A model generated the notes under the pieces. The model was given only the letters and a program-made list of their open reading frames with translations, made no database searches and was not told the DNA's origin. This document shows positions 51,994 to 61,394 of a stretch of DNA of 64,000 nucleotides, piece after piece (the first letter of the stretch is position 1; every line of letters begins with the position of its first letter). The position numbers and the translations under genes were made by a program. Origin of the DNA: Stenotrophomonas sp. ESTM1D_MKCIP4_1 (GTDB taxonomy: Bacteria; Pseudomonadota; Gammaproteobacteria; Xanthomonadales; Xanthomonadaceae); assembly GCF_003086895.1 (NCBI RefSeq), contig NZ_CP026004.1:1089663-1153662 (forward strand). Reading direction: 5' to 3'.

Positions 51994-52587
51994 ATGGCGC
52001 GTGGCATCAACAAAGTCATCCTGGTCGGCAACCTCGGCAACGACCCGGACGTGAAGTACACCCAGGGTGGCATGGCCATCACCCGTATCAGCCTGGCCAC
52101 CACCAGCGTCCGCAAGGACAAGGACGGCAACCAGCAGGAGCGCACCGAATGGCACCGCGTGGTGTTCTTCGGCAAGCTCGGCGAAATCGCCGGCGAGTAC
52201 CTGCGAAAGGGCAGCTCGGTCTACGTCGAAGGCAGCCTGCGCTACGACAAGTACACCGGCCAGGATGGCGTGGAGAAGTACTCCACTGACATCATCGCCG
52301 ACGAAATGCAGATGCTGGGCGGCCGCGGTGAAGGCGGCGGCGGTGGTGGCGGTGGCAACTATGGCGGCGACCGTCCGCAGCGCCAGCAGGCCCCGCGCCA
52401 GGAGTACGGCGGCGGTGGCGGCGGCCAGCGTGGCGGCCAGGGCGGTGGTTACGGCAACCAGGGCGGTGGCCAGGGCGGCTACGGCAACCAGGGCGGCAAC
52501 CAGGGCGGCGGCTATGGCAACCAGCGCCCGCAGCCGCAGCAGGCACCGCCGATGGACGACTTTGCTGACGACGATATTCCGTTCTGA
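51994..52587 (+). CDS. ssb: single-stranded DNA-binding protein
   Basis: 197 residues from ATG 51994. The OB fold spans about 1-110 ([53 protein letters not shown]). Residues 110-185 are a long Gly/Gln/Asn-rich disordered linker with GGGYGNQ repeats, and the protein ends in the acidic tip [10 protein letters not shown] that recruits replication and repair partners. The linker is longer and more Gly-rich than in E. coli, as in other xanthomonads. Followed by a clear terminator. Confidence 0.97.
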   Translation: MARGINKVILVGNLGNDPDVKYTQGGMAITRISLATTSVRKDKDGNQQERTEWHRVVFFGKLGEIAGEYLRKGSSVYVEGSLRYDKYTGQDGVEKYSTDIIADEMQMLGGRGEGGGGGGGGNYGGDRPQRQQAPRQEYGGGGGGQRGGQGGGYGNQGGGQGGYGNQGGNQGGGYGNQRPQPQQAPPMDDFADDDIPF

Positions 52588-52622
52588 CGCACGCCTGGCA
52601 ACAGGCCGTGATGTGAATCCAG

Positions 52623-52652
52623 AAGGAGTCCCATTCATGGGGCTCCTTTTTT
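52623..52652 (+). terminator. rho-independent terminator of ssb
   Basis: An 11-bp stem AAGGAGTCCCA / TGGGGCTCCTT (one G-T pair), 4-nt loop, run of six T, starting 36 bp after the ssb stop. Confidence 0.93.
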
Positions 52653-52708
52653 CATGCGCCGGGCCAGCAGCGTTTTGCCCCGCAACATCGGTTTTCGTGC
52701 ACCGCGTC

Positions 52709-52751
52709 TTGCAAAAAAAATACATCCTCCCGTATGGTGCAATCGATTGCA
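52709..52751 (+). promoter_or_regulatory. promoter and left LacI-type operator of the glycoside island
   Basis: -35 TTGCAA (52709-52714), an 18-bp A-rich spacer and -10 TATGGT (52733-52738). The perfect 14-bp palindrome TGCAATCGATTGCA (52738-52751) starts at the end of the -10 and would cover the transcription start, as expected of a repressor site. The same palindrome lies at the right border of the island. Confidence 0.82.
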
Positions 52752-52800
52752 TTGCAGTGAATCGTTTGCGTTTGCTACCGGTTGGGAGGCCGGTGAGTGG

Positions 52801-53697
52801 ATGTCCATTCATTCAAGCGGACCGGCGCCGGCGCCGGGTATCACACGCCGGGACGCCCTGCGTCTTGCGGTAGCCGGGGCCGTTGGGCTGGGAGTGGCAG
52901 GCACAGTTCCCGCGCTCGCATCGGCCACGGCATTGAAGGGCCGACTGAAGCACTCCGTCGCCCGCTGGACCTTCCCGCAGTTCTCGGTCGCCCAGCTCTG
53001 CCAGACCGTGAAAGGTCTCGGCTTTGCCGCCGTCGACCTGGTTGGCCCGGAAGACTGGCCCACGTTGAAGGCCCACGGCATCTACAGCGCGATGTGCAAC
53101 GGCGCGGAACTGGGCCTGACCAAGGGCTTCGCCGGCCGCGAGTTCCACGATGAACTGGTGGCGCGTTACACACGGCACATCGACCTGGTGGCCGATGCCG
53201 GCTATCGCAACCTCATCTGCTTTTCCGGCAACCGCAACGGCATGGACCCCCAGCAGGGCATGGCGAATGCCGAAGCCGGGCTCAAGCGCATCCTTGGCCA
53301 TGCCGAGAAACGCGGCGTCGTGCTGGTGATGGAGCTGCTTAACTCCCGGGTCGACCATCCCGACTATCTGTGTGACCACTCCGCGTGGGGCGTGGAACTG
53401 TGCCAGCGCCTCGGCTCGGACAACTTCGGCCTGCTCTACGACATCTACCACATGCAGATCATGGAGGGCGACATCATCGCCACCATCGGTCGGCACCACG
53501 CGCACTTCAAGCATTACCACACCGCAGGCGTGCCTGGCCGGCACGAGATCGTGGACCAGCAGGAACTCAACTATCCGGCCATCTGTCGCGCAATCCGCGA
53601 CACAGGTTTTGATGGGTATCTGGCGCAGGAATTCATGCCTGCCGCGCCGGATCCCGTCGGCTCATTGCGCGAGGCGATCCGTCTCTGCGACGTCTGA
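52801..53697 (+). CDS. Tat-exported TIM-barrel isomerase (hydroxypyruvate isomerase-like)
   Basis: 298 residues from ATG 52801. Residues about 14-40 form a Tat signal (ITRRDALRLAVAGAVGLG ending in ALASA). The mature part is an AP-endonuclease-2/xylose-isomerase-like barrel: WTFPQFSVAQLCQTVKGLG, then LVMELLNSRVDHPDYLCD and FGLLYDIYHMQIMEGD with metal ligands Glu, Asp, His, and GYLAQEFMP. It resembles hydroxypyruvate isomerase, but periplasmic export argues for another substrate, probably a 3-keto sugar. First gene of the plus-strand operon under the LacI operator. Confidence 0.9.
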   Translation: MSIHSSGPAPAPGITRRDALRLAVAGAVGLGVAGTVPALASATALKGRLKHSVARWTFPQFSVAQLCQTVKGLGFAAVDLVGPEDWPTLKAHGIYSAMCNGAELGLTKGFAGREFHDELVARYTRHIDLVADAGYRNLICFSGNRNGMDPQQGMANAEAGLKRILGHAEKRGVVLVMELLNSRVDHPDYLCDHSAWGVELCQRLGSDNFGLLYDIYHMQIMEGDIIATIGRHHAHFKHYHTAGVPGRHEIVDQQELNYPAICRAIRDTGFDGYLAQEFMPAAPDPVGSLREAIRLCDV

Positions 53698-53724
53698 AAC
53701 GATATCCACCCAGGTGATAGACCC

Positions 53725-55410
53725 ATGGCAGATAATCATTACGACGCCATCGTTGTTGGCTCGGGAATCAGTGGCGGTTGGGCGGCGAAGGAACTGACCG
53801 AAAAAGGCCTCAAAGTCCTGATGCTCGAACGCGGTCGCAACATCGAACACGTGAAGGACTACGTCAATGCGATGAAGGAACCGTGGGACTTCCCGCATCG
53901 CAACCGGCCGACGCAGGCGATGAAGGCAGCCTTCCCGGTGCTGATGCGCGACTACGCGCTGGCCGAGAACCTGCAGGGCATGTGGGCAGACGAACAGGAC
54001 TCGCCCTACATAGAAACGAAGCGTTTCGACTGGTTCCGCGGCTACCACGTCGGTGGCCGCTCGCTGATGTGGGGGCGGCAGAGCTACCGCTTTTCCGATC
54101 TGGATTTCGAGGCGAACCTGAAGGAAGGCATCGCCACGGATTGGCCGATCCGTTATGACGACATCGCGCCGTGGTACGACCACGTAGAGCGATTCGCCGG
54201 TATCGCCGGCACGCGCGAGGGACTGGATGTACTACCCGACGGTGAGTTCCTGCCCCCGATTCCGCTGAACATCGTCGAGAAGGACGTGGCTGCGCGGATC
54301 AGGAAAGCCTTTGGCGGAACGCGCCACATGATCCACTCGCGCACCGCCAACATCACCAAGCCGATGCCCGAGCAGGGCCGGGTCAACTGCCAGTACCGCA
54401 ACAAGTGCATCCTCGGCTGCCCGTTTGGTGCGTATTTCTCGACCCAGGCGGCCACGCTGCCGGCGGCGATGAAGACCGGCAACCTGACTTTGCGCCCGTT
54501 CTCGATCGTCAAGGAAGTGCTCTACGACAAGGACCGCAAGCGTGCGCGTGGCGTGGAGGTCCTCGACGCCGAGACCGGCCAGACCTACGAGTACACGGCC
54601 AAGGTCATCTTCCTCAATGCCTCGTCGTTCAATTCAACCTGGCTGCTGATGAATTCGGCCACCGATGTCTGGGAAGGCGGGCTGGGCTCCTCGTCCGGCG
54701 AACTCGGACACAATGTGATGGACCATCACTTCGGCGCAGGAGCCTCCGGGCGTGTCGAGGGCTACGACGACAAGTACTACTTCGGCCGTCGCCCGTGCGG
54801 CTTCTACATCCCGCGCTTCCGCAACGTCGCCACGGACAAGCGCGGCTACCTGCGCGGCTTCGGCTACCAGGGCGGTGCCAGCCGCAACGGCTGGTCGCGC
54901 GAGATCGCCGAGCTGAACATCGGCGCGGACCTGAAGGAGGCATTGAGCCTGCCAGGGGACTGGCGCATCGGCATGACCGGCTTCGGCGAGATGCTGCCGC
55001 ACCACGACAACACCATCCGCCTGGACCACGAGCGCAAGGACAAGTGGGGGCTGCCGGTACTGGCGATGGACGTTGCCATGCGTGACAACGAAATGGCGAT
55101 GCGCAAGGACATGGCCGCCGATGCCGCCGAGATGCTGGAGGCGGCCGGGGTCAAGGACGTGGAGATGCACGACAACGACTACGCTCCTGGCAAGGGCATC
55201 CACGAGATGGGAACCGCGCGTATGGGGCGTGACCGCAGGACGTCGGTGCTGAACGCGCATAACCAGGTCTGGGATGCGCCCAACGTCTATGTCACCGACG
55301 GTGCCTGCATGACCTCCAGTGCCTGCGTGAACCCGTCGCTGACCTACATGGCGCTGACCGCGCGGGCGGCCGATCACGCGGTGCGCGAACTGAAAGCGGG
55401 GAATCTGTGA
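53725..55410 (+). CDS. GMC-family FAD dehydrogenase, glucoside-3-dehydrogenase-like large subunit
   Basis: 561 residues. The FAD Rossmann loop is IVVGSGISGGWAA (Gly12, Gly14, Gly17) with LERGRNIEH. A Cys cluster is seen in NCQYRNKCILGCPFGAYFST. The active-site region is GIHEMGTARMG and ACVNPSLTYMALTARAA, with His/Asn typical of GMC dehydrogenases. No own signal peptide; with the Tat-bearing partner encoded next it is probably exported as a complex. It matches bacterial FAD sugar and glucoside 3-dehydrogenases that oxidise the C3 hydroxyl and pass electrons to a cytochrome c. The exact sugar is inferred. Confidence 0.92.
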   Translation: MADNHYDAIVVGSGISGGWAAKELTEKGLKVLMLERGRNIEHVKDYVNAMKEPWDFPHRNRPTQAMKAAFPVLMRDYALAENLQGMWADEQDSPYIETKRFDWFRGYHVGGRSLMWGRQSYRFSDLDFEANLKEGIATDWPIRYDDIAPWYDHVERFAGIAGTREGLDVLPDGEFLPPIPLNIVEKDVAARIRKAFGGTRHMIHSRTANITKPMPEQGRVNCQYRNKCILGCPFGAYFSTQAATLPAAMKTGNLTLRPFSIVKEVLYDKDRKRARGVEVLDAETGQTYEYTAKVIFLNASSFNSTWLLMNSATDVWEGGLGSSSGELGHNVMDHHFGAGASGRVEGYDDKYYFGRRPCGFYIPRFRNVATDKRGYLRGFGYQGGASRNGWSREIAELNIGADLKEALSLPGDWRIGMTGFGEMLPHHDNTIRLDHERKDKWGLPVLAMDVAMRDNEMAMRKDMAADAAEMLEAAGVKDVEMHDNDYAPGKGIHEMGTARMGRDRRTSVLNAHNQVWDAPNVYVTDGACMTSSACVNPSLTYMALTARAADHAVRELKAGNL

Positions 55411-55985
55411 TGGACCGCCGTGAACTGTTGAAGATGATTGTCGCCGCCACTGGTGCGGCCATGGTCGGCCTGCCTGCGCTGGCCAGCGGCAAGCTGCCGC
55501 CGGCCGCAGCGGGCGTCCCTTTTACCGACGCCGAGATTGCCACGCTCGATGAGATCGCCGAGACCATCCTGCCACGCACGCATACACCGGGCGCGAAGGA
55601 CGCGGCAACCGGCGCCTTCATGGCGCTGTTCGTGACCGACTGCTACACCGCCCGGCAGCAGGCCACGTTCCGCGCCGGCCTGGCCGACATCGACAAACGC
55701 GCCGGCGGAAGCTTCGTCGCCCTTGCACCCGACGCGCGCAGCACGCTGCTGCGCACGCTGGATGTGGAAGCCAGGAAGCGCGCGATCGACGTGAGCGAGA
55801 CAGGTACCGCAGAGGCCGCAAAGGCGACGCCGCATCCATTCACCATGATCAAGCAGCTGGCCATCTTCGGTTTCTTCACCTCGAAGCAGGGCGCGACCGA
55901 AGTGCTGCAGTACGTCGCCGTGCCTGGACGATACGATGGTGACCTTGCCTACACGCCAGGCACGCCGGCCTGGGCCACCAGCTGA
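55410..55985 (+). CDS. gluconate-2-dehydrogenase subunit-3-like small subunit with Tat signal
   Basis: 191 residues from ATG 55410, overlapping the GMC stop by 1 bp (TGATG). MDRRELLKMIVAATGAAMVG is a Tat signal; the body (FTDAEIATLDEIAETILPRTHTPGAKDA, and AVPGRYDGDLAYTPG) is the gluconate 2-dehydrogenase subunit 3 family (DUF1501-independent). Such subunits chaperone and carry the GMC catalytic subunit through the Tat pathway. The coupling to gene 53725 makes that partner clear. Stop overlaps the next start by 1 bp. Confidence 0.92.
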   Translation: MDRRELLKMIVAATGAAMVGLPALASGKLPPAAAGVPFTDAEIATLDEIAETILPRTHTPGAKDAATGAFMALFVTDCYTARQQATFRAGLADIDKRAGGSFVALAPDARSTLLRTLDVEARKRAIDVSETGTAEAAKATPHPFTMIKQLAIFGFFTSKQGATEVLQYVAVPGRYDGDLAYTPGTPAWATS

Positions 55986-56734
55986 TGGAGAATGACAGAG
56001 TGATCAGACCTTTCCTGATGGCCGCAGGCTTGCTCGCTGTGGCGCCGGCCTTTGCACAGGCCGGCAGCGAACGTGATCCTGCGAAAACCGAGGTGTGGGC
56101 GGCGGTAGCCGAGGTCGCCACGCCTGCAGGTGCGGCCCCGTCCGATGCGATCGTGCTGTTCGATGGCAGAGACGTGTCCGCGTGGGAGGCGGAGCAGGGC
56201 GGGCGCGTGCCGTGGACGGTGGCCGACGGGGCCATGACGGTGGTTCCCGGCAGCAAGGGGATCCGCACCCGGCAGCGCTTCTGTGACATGCAGCTGCACA
56301 TCGAGTGGCGCACGCCCACTGAAACCAAGGGCTTCGACGGACAGGACCGCGGCAACAGTGGCATCTTCCTGCAGGAGCTTTACGAGCTGCAGGTACTGGA
56401 CAGCCATGACAACCCGACCTACGCCAACGGCCAGGCGGGCTCGATCTACAAGCAGGCCATGCCGCTGGTGAATGCCGCGCGTGCGCCCGGCCAGTGGCAG
56501 GCCTACGACATCATCTGGAAGGCGCCGCGGTTCTCGGCCGGTGGCGGGCTCACCTCGCCGGCCCGGATCACCGTGCTGCACAACGGTGTGCTGGTGCAGA
56601 ACGACACGGTGCTGGCGGGGAAGACGGAGTACATCGGTGCGCCGTCGTACTCGCCCCATGGATGCGCGCCGCTCTACCTTCAGGAACACGCGTCCAAGGT
56701 CAGCTACCGCAACATCTGGGTGCGCGAGCTGTAA
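55985..56734 (+). CDS. 3-keto-glycoside hydrolase (DUF1080 family), exported
   Basis: 249 residues; the ATG overlaps the small-subunit stop (TGATG). The signal peptide ends PAFAQA. The DUF1080 concanavalin-like fold shows DAIVLFDGRDVSAWEAEQGG, then CDMQLHIEWRTP, GNSGIFLQELYELQVLDSHD and VSYRNIWVREL. Members characterised in Bacteroides and relatives cleave glycosides after C3 oxidation. Encoded directly after a C3 dehydrogenase pair, it would split the oxidised glycoside in the periplasm. Last gene of the plus-strand operon; the converging cytochrome gene ends 9 bp away. Confidence 0.9.
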   Translation: MENDRVIRPFLMAAGLLAVAPAFAQAGSERDPAKTEVWAAVAEVATPAGAAPSDAIVLFDGRDVSAWEAEQGGRVPWTVADGAMTVVPGSKGIRTRQRFCDMQLHIEWRTPTETKGFDGQDRGNSGIFLQELYELQVLDSHDNPTYANGQAGSIYKQAMPLVNAARAPGQWQAYDIIWKAPRFSAGGGLTSPARITVLHNGVLVQNDTVLAGKTEYIGAPSYSPHGCAPLYLQEHASKVSYRNIWVREL

Positions 56735-56743
56735 GGCGCGCGT

Positions 56744-57040
56744 CTATTTCGCCAGGAAGCTGGCGAGGTCATCGATTTCCTGCGGGGACAGCTGGGAGAA
56801 GGGCGGCATCAGCCCGCCGCCCTTGCTGATCTTTTCCTTGATCTGCGCAGGGGGCAGGCGCTTGCCGATGTCGGTGAGCGCGGGGAACGTGCCGGGCATG
56901 CCCGCGCGGTCCGCACCGTGGCAGGCCACGCAGTTCGCTGCGTACAGCTTGGCGCCCGCAGCGGGGTCTTCCTTGCACCATGCCGGCAACGCCTGCGTTG
57001 CCGCGCAGACGCCCAGGACCAGAATCAGGACGGTTTTCAA
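56744..57040 (-). CDS. periplasmic c-type cytochrome
   Basis: 98 residues. The signal peptide ends LPAWC-K. The single haem site is ANCVACHGAD (Cys37, Cys40, His41) and a likely axial Met is M78 in GGLMPPFSQL. It is a small class I cytochrome c. As the distal gene of the minus-strand operon it probably accepts electrons from the GMC dehydrogenase encoded just across the convergence point. Confidence 0.93.
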   Translation of the reverse strand: MKTVLILVLGVCAATQALPAWCKEDPAAGAKLYAANCVACHGADRAGMPGTFPALTDIGKRLPPAQIKEKISKGGGLMPPFSQLSPQEIDDLASFLAK

Positions 57041-57058
57041 GCAAGGCTCCTTTGCGGG

Positions 57059-57925
57059 CTAGCGCGGTGCGCGGGCGGGCGGGGCGATGGTCAGGTGTTG
57101 GCGCAGGTAGTCGGCGCCGGCCTGGATGACCTTGGCCGGGTCGCGCGGCTGGTCGTGCTCGACGATGTACCACTGCACGCCAGCAGCTTCGGCGGCCGGC
57201 AGGATGGCATTCCAGTCGAGCACGCCCTGGCCGACAGCGGCGAATCCGCCTTCGTCCTCGGCCTGGCCCTTGGGTGCGTTGTCCTTGGCGTGTACCGCGA
57301 ACAGGCGGCCGCGGAACTTGCCCAGCATCACCACCGGGTCATGCCCGGAACGCGCGACCCAGGCCAGGTCCAGTTCGGTCTGCAGGCCAGGGCCTGCTGC
57401 ATCGAACAGCAGCTCCAGGCCGGTACGCCCGTTGAAGTCGACCAGCTCGAAATCGTGGTTGTGGTAGGCCAGGCGCATGCCCTTGGCGCGCACGCGCTCA
57501 GAGAGGCGGCCCAGTTCCTTGCCCAACGCCGCCCAGCCTGCGGCATCGGTCGGCCGGTCCTTGCTGTCCAGGTAGGGCACCACCAGCGTGGTGTTGCCGA
57601 TGGCTTGGTTGAAGGCCACCACCTTGTCGAGGTCATTGCGCAGATCAGTCAGCGCGGTGTGCGATGAAATCGCGCGGATCGCGTACTTGTCGAGCAGCTG
57701 CTTCAGCTCGGCCGCACTGACGTTCTGCGTGCCGACCGTTTCCACTGCGTGCACGCCTGCGTCGTGGACGATCTTCAACTGCTGGTCGAGCGTGCCGGCG
57801 TTTCGCAGCGTGTACATCTGCACCGCGATGGGCTTTCCAGCGCCGCCGCTCTCCGCAGCGAAGGCGGGCAGGGCGGCGAACAGCAGCAGTGCGAGGGTTG
57901 CGATCCTGCGTGTTGGAGCCTTCAT
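57059..57925 (-). CDS. exported TIM-barrel sugar isomerase/epimerase
   Basis: 288 residues. A Sec signal ends in LPAFAAE. The barrel has KPIAVQMYTLRNAGTLDQQL, AISSHTALTDL, MRLAYHNHDFELVDF, TELDLAWVARSG and FAVHAKDNA, the xylose-isomerase-like (AP-endonuclease-2) family with Glu/Asp/His metal ligands. Related enzymes such as E. coli YcjR epimerise 3-keto sugars. Periplasmic location matches the DUF1080 hydrolase and GMC dehydrogenase. Starts 19 bp after the Gfo/Idh stop. Confidence 0.9.
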   Translation of the reverse strand: MKAPTRRIATLALLLFAALPAFAAESGGAGKPIAVQMYTLRNAGTLDQQLKIVHDAGVHAVETVGTQNVSAAELKQLLDKYAIRAISSHTALTDLRNDLDKVVAFNQAIGNTTLVVPYLDSKDRPTDAAGWAALGKELGRLSERVRAKGMRLAYHNHDFELVDFNGRTGLELLFDAAGPGLQTELDLAWVARSGHDPVVMLGKFRGRLFAVHAKDNAPKGQAEDEGGFAAVGQGVLDWNAILPAAEAAGVQWYIVEHDQPRDPAKVIQAGADYLRQHLTIAPPARAPR

Positions 57926-57944
57926 CAGTACATCCTCCCGGGAA

Positions 57945-59069
57945 TCATTCGATGGTGGTCCAGGCCCGTGACTTGGCCGATGCGATGACGCGGTCGACGA
58001 TCAGCGCCGAACGCACGCCGTCCTCGAAGGTGGGCAGGCCCTCCGGCTGTCCGCCGTCGATGGCGCGATAGGTGTCGGCAACGAATGCCTCGAAGCATTG
58101 CGCATAGCCCTGCGCATGCCCGGGTGGCAGTGCCGACAGTCGCCGCTGCTCGGCGCTGCCGGCCCCCGGACCGCGCACGAAGGTTTCTTCGCGCTGGTCG
58201 GGCCGGCCGATCCACAGCCGCTCGGGGTCTTCCTGGTTGAAGGCCACGCTGGCCTTGGCGCCGTCGATCTCGAACCAGAGGCGGTTGTGCCGCCCCGCCG
58301 AGACCTGGCTGACGGTCAGCGATGCCAGTGTGCCCGCGCCGGTACGGAACATCGCCGTGGCCACATCCTCACTGGCAACCGCCTGCATCGCACCGCCTGC
58401 TGCGGCGGTGCTGAAACTCTGCGCGCTCTCGGCGCTGCGTTCGGCGATCACCGTCGCGAAGGCAGCGCTGACCTCGGCGAATCGCTCGCCGCTGACCCAT
58501 TCCACCAGATCGCACCAGTGCGAGCCGATGTCGGCGAACACGCGCGAGGTGCCGCCCAGCACGGGGTCGACGCGCCAGTTGTTGCTGGCCGGGTCCAGCA
58601 GCCAGTCCTGCAGGTAGCTGCCGTGGATGAGGTGCAGTGGCCCGATGTCGCCTGCCGCGATGCGGGCGCGTGCTTCACGCACGACCGGGTGGTAGCGGTA
58701 GACGAACGGCACCGTGGCGATCAGGCTGCTCGAGCTGGCCAGCGACGCCAATGCCTGCGCGTCGCCCAGCGTGGTCGCCAGCGGCTTTTCGCAGACCACG
58801 TGCTTGCCGGCCGCCAGGGCAGCCTGCGCCATCGGCCGGTGCAGGTGGTTCGGCGTACACACGTGCACGACCTGCACCTGCGGATCCGCGACGACGTCCT
58901 CGATATCGCGGTAGGCGCGCGGAACGTTCCATGCCTGTGCGACGTCGTGCGCGCGCTGCGGCGAAGAGGCGGCCACGCCACGCACGTCCGCACCGGCCAG
59001 CAGCGCGGCACGGCGATGGACCGCCGCGATCATGCCGGTGCCGATGATGGCGATTCCAAGCCTGGGCAT
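57945..59069 (-). CDS. Gfo/Idh/MocA family NAD(P)-dependent oxidoreductase
   Basis: 374 residues. The Rossmann motif is LGIAIIGTGMIAAVHRRA. CTPNHLHRPMA and HVVCEKPLATT with the catalytic Lys are the family signature, and ADIGSHWCDLVEWV is the second conserved block with the conserved His. No signal peptide, so cytoplasmic. Likely reduces or oxidises an imported 3-keto or keto sugar using NAD(P)H. Same strand as the MFS gene, with 12 bp between them. Confidence 0.93.
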   Translation of the reverse strand: MPRLGIAIIGTGMIAAVHRRAALLAGADVRGVAASSPQRAHDVAQAWNVPRAYRDIEDVVADPQVQVVHVCTPNHLHRPMAQAALAAGKHVVCEKPLATTLGDAQALASLASSSSLIATVPFVYRYHPVVREARARIAAGDIGPLHLIHGSYLQDWLLDPASNNWRVDPVLGGTSRVFADIGSHWCDLVEWVSGERFAEVSAAFATVIAERSAESAQSFSTAAAGGAMQAVASEDVATAMFRTGAGTLASLTVSQVSAGRHNRLWFEIDGAKASVAFNQEDPERLWIGRPDQREETFVRGPGAGSAEQRRLSALPPGHAQGYAQCFEAFVADTYRAIDGGQPEGLPTFEDGVRSALIVDRVIASAKSRAWTTIE

Positions 59070-59081
59070 CGAGTGCGCTCC

Positions 59082-60299
59082 TCAGTGCGTGGTGGGTGCG
59101 GCCGCGGTGGCGGGGCGGTCGCGGAACAGCAGCAGGAAGGCCACCAGCACCGCCAGCGCAACGCCGGCCGGGAACAGCCAGATCTGCTGCCAGTCGGGCC
59201 CTGCGGCGGTGGTGTAGTGCTCGACCACCGCACCGGACAGGAAGGTGCCGATCAGCATGCCCACGCCGTAGGTGGCCAACGTGATGAAGCCCTGTGCGCT
59301 GCTGCGTGCGTCAGGGCCCGCGTGTGCATCGGTGTAGATCTGCCCGGTGACGAAGAAGAAGTCGTAGCAGATGCCGTGCAGCACGATGCCGATGACCAGC
59401 AGGGAAAAGCCGCCGCCTGCATCGCCGAAGGCGAACAGGGCATAACGCACCACCCACGCGGCCATGCCCACGGCCAGCATGGTCTTCACCCCCAGCCGCA
59501 CGAACAGGAATGGCATGGCCAGCATAAGCAGGACTTCGGACACCTGGCCCAGCGACTGCAGGCCGGCCGCGCCGCGCACGCCCAGATCGTTGAGATAGGG
59601 GTTGGTGAAGTTGTAGTAGAACGACAGCGGAATGCAGATGGCGATGGAGGCCAGGAAGAACACCAGGTAGGCGCGCGACTTCAGCAGGCGCAGCGAATCC
59701 AGGCCGAGGATCTGGCCGAGCCCGGCATCACGCTGCCGCGCCAGGGGCGGGGTGTGCGGCAGGGTGAAGCAGTACAGGCCGAGTGCCAGCGACGCCACGG
59801 CCGCCATCCGGAACGTCAGTTCCAGCCGATGCGCCTGCTCCCAGCCCAGCCAGCCGATCAGCACACCGGCGATGATCCAGCCAATGCTGCCGGCCACGCG
59901 CACCAGCGGGAACTGCTTTTCCGGCGACTGCATGTGCCGCATCGCCACGCTGTTGGCCAGCGCCAGCGTCGGCATGAACAGCAGCATGTAGCCCATGACG
60001 CAGGCGGAGAACGTGCTGAAGCTGGTGGCCGTCGACGCCAGCCACATCAGCACCGCACCGGCCAGATGCAGTACCGCGAGGATGCGCTGTGCAGCGAAAT
60101 AGCGATCGGCGATCAGACCGACCAGGAAGGGAGCGACGATTGCGCCGATGGACTGGCTGAGGAAAGCCGTGGCCACCTGGCTGGCGCTGGCCTGCAGTGG
60201 GCCCTGCACCAGGTAGGTGCCGAGGGTGACGAACCACGCCCCCCAGATGAAGAACTGCAGAAACATCATCGCGCCCAAGCGCGACATGGCGTGCGTCAT
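59082..60299 (-). CDS. MFS transporter, nucleoside:proton-symporter-like family
   Basis: 405 residues, 12 helices. The opening MMFLQFFIWGAWFVTLGTYL and the late FITLATYGVGMLIGTFLSGA match the NupG/XapB-like family, members of which in sugar clusters import glycosides or their products. It is an inner-membrane proton symporter. Same-strand neighbours (isomerase 27 bp upstream, Gfo/Idh 12 bp downstream) indicate one operon. The cargo is inferred to be the keto-sugar or glycoside processed by the island. Confidence 0.9.
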   Translation of the reverse strand: MTHAMSRLGAMMFLQFFIWGAWFVTLGTYLVQGPLQASASQVATAFLSQSIGAIVAPFLVGLIADRYFAAQRILAVLHLAGAVLMWLASTATSFSTFSACVMGYMLLFMPTLALANSVAMRHMQSPEKQFPLVRVAGSIGWIIAGVLIGWLGWEQAHRLELTFRMAAVASLALGLYCFTLPHTPPLARQRDAGLGQILGLDSLRLLKSRAYLVFFLASIAICIPLSFYYNFTNPYLNDLGVRGAAGLQSLGQVSEVLLMLAMPFLFVRLGVKTMLAVGMAAWVVRYALFAFGDAGGGFSLLVIGIVLHGICYDFFFVTGQIYTDAHAGPDARSSAQGFITLATYGVGMLIGTFLSGAVVEHYTTAAGPDWQQIWLFPAGVALAVLVAFLLLFRDRPATAAAPTTH

Positions 60300-60326
60300 G
60301 GCTTGCCCTCCCGGGGCGGTGTCAGC

Positions 60327-61379
60327 TCAGATTCCCAGCATGCGGTGCAGTGATGCAGCGTCCGTCCCGCTGTCGGCGAAGTCGTCGAAGGCGCGCTCTG
60401 TGACCCGGATGATGTGGTCGCGGATGAAGGCGGCGCCCTCCCGTGCACCGTCTTCGGGGTGCTTCAGGCAGCACTCCCATTCCAGCACCGCCCAGCCCGG
60501 GAAGTCGTACTGCGCGAACTTCGAGAAGATGCCCTTGAAGTCGACCTGGCCATCGCCGGGCGAGCGGAAGCGGCCAGGACGATCGATCCAGTCCTGGTAG
60601 CCGCCATAGACGCCACTGCGGGCACTGGCGTGATACTCCGCATCCTTGACGTGGAAGATGCCGATGCGCGGGTGATAGCGGTCGATGAAGCCGAGGTAGT
60701 CCATCTGCTGCAGCAGCAGGTGGCTGGGGTCGTACAGGATCTTCGCGCGCGGATGGTGGTCGACCTCCTCGAGGAAGCGCTCGAAGGTCGCGCCATCGTG
60801 CAGGTCCTCGCCCGGGTGGATCTCGAAGCAGAGGTCCACCCCGCACGCGTCGTACGCATCCAGGATCGGGCGCCAGCGCCGGCCCAGTTCGGCGAAGGCT
60901 TCGTCCACCAGGCCGGGCGGGCGCTGCGGCCAGGGGTACAGGTAAGGCCACGCCAGGGCGCCGGAAAACGTGGCGTGCGCGGTCAGCCCCAGGCGCTGGC
61001 TGGCCTGTGCGCCCAGCATCAGCTGATCCACCGCCCAGGCCTGGCGCGCGGCAGGATCGCCGCGCTTGTCCACTGGGGCGAATCCATCAAACAGGCTGTC
61101 ATAGGCAGGGTGGACGGCGACCAGTTGTCCCTGCAGGTGGGTCGACAGTTCGGTGATCTGCACACCGTGCCCGGCCAGCATGCCGGCCACATCGTCGCAA
61201 TAGGCCTGGCTGCGTGCTGCCTCGGCCAGATCGAACAGCCGGGGCGCGGTGGTGGGGACTTGTAGGCCAGAATAGCCGAGACCCGCGGCCCATCCGGCCA
61301 TCGAGTCGAGCCGATCAAAAGGAGCTTTGTCGCCGATGAACTGCGCCAGGAACAGCGCTGGACCCTTGAGCGTCTTCAA
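60327..61379 (-). CDS. cytoplasmic TIM-barrel sugar isomerase/epimerase
   Basis: 350 residues if started at TTG 61379 (KTLKGPALFLAQFIGD), the usual start of this family. An upstream in-frame ATG at 61400 lies inside the LacI operator. LCFEIHPGEDLHDGATFERFL, AKILYDPSHLLLQQMDYLGF, IGIFHVKDAEY and WAVLEWECCLKHPEDGA give the metal-binding Glu, Asp, His and Glu of the xylose-isomerase-like barrel. No signal peptide. First gene of the minus-strand operon. It probably converts the imported keto-sugar. Confidence 0.9.
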   Translation of the reverse strand: MKTLKGPALFLAQFIGDKAPFDRLDSMAGWAAGLGYSGLQVPTTAPRLFDLAEAARSQAYCDDVAGMLAGHGVQITELSTHLQGQLVAVHPAYDSLFDGFAPVDKRGDPAARQAWAVDQLMLGAQASQRLGLTAHATFSGALAWPYLYPWPQRPPGLVDEAFAELGRRWRPILDAYDACGVDLCFEIHPGEDLHDGATFERFLEEVDHHPRAKILYDPSHLLLQQMDYLGFIDRYHPRIGIFHVKDAEYHASARSGVYGGYQDWIDRPGRFRSPGDGQVDFKGIFSKFAQYDFPGWAVLEWECCLKHPEDGAREGAAFIRDHIIRVTERAFDDFADSGTDAASLHRMLGI

Positions 61380-61394
61380 CGTGATTCGCCGTCG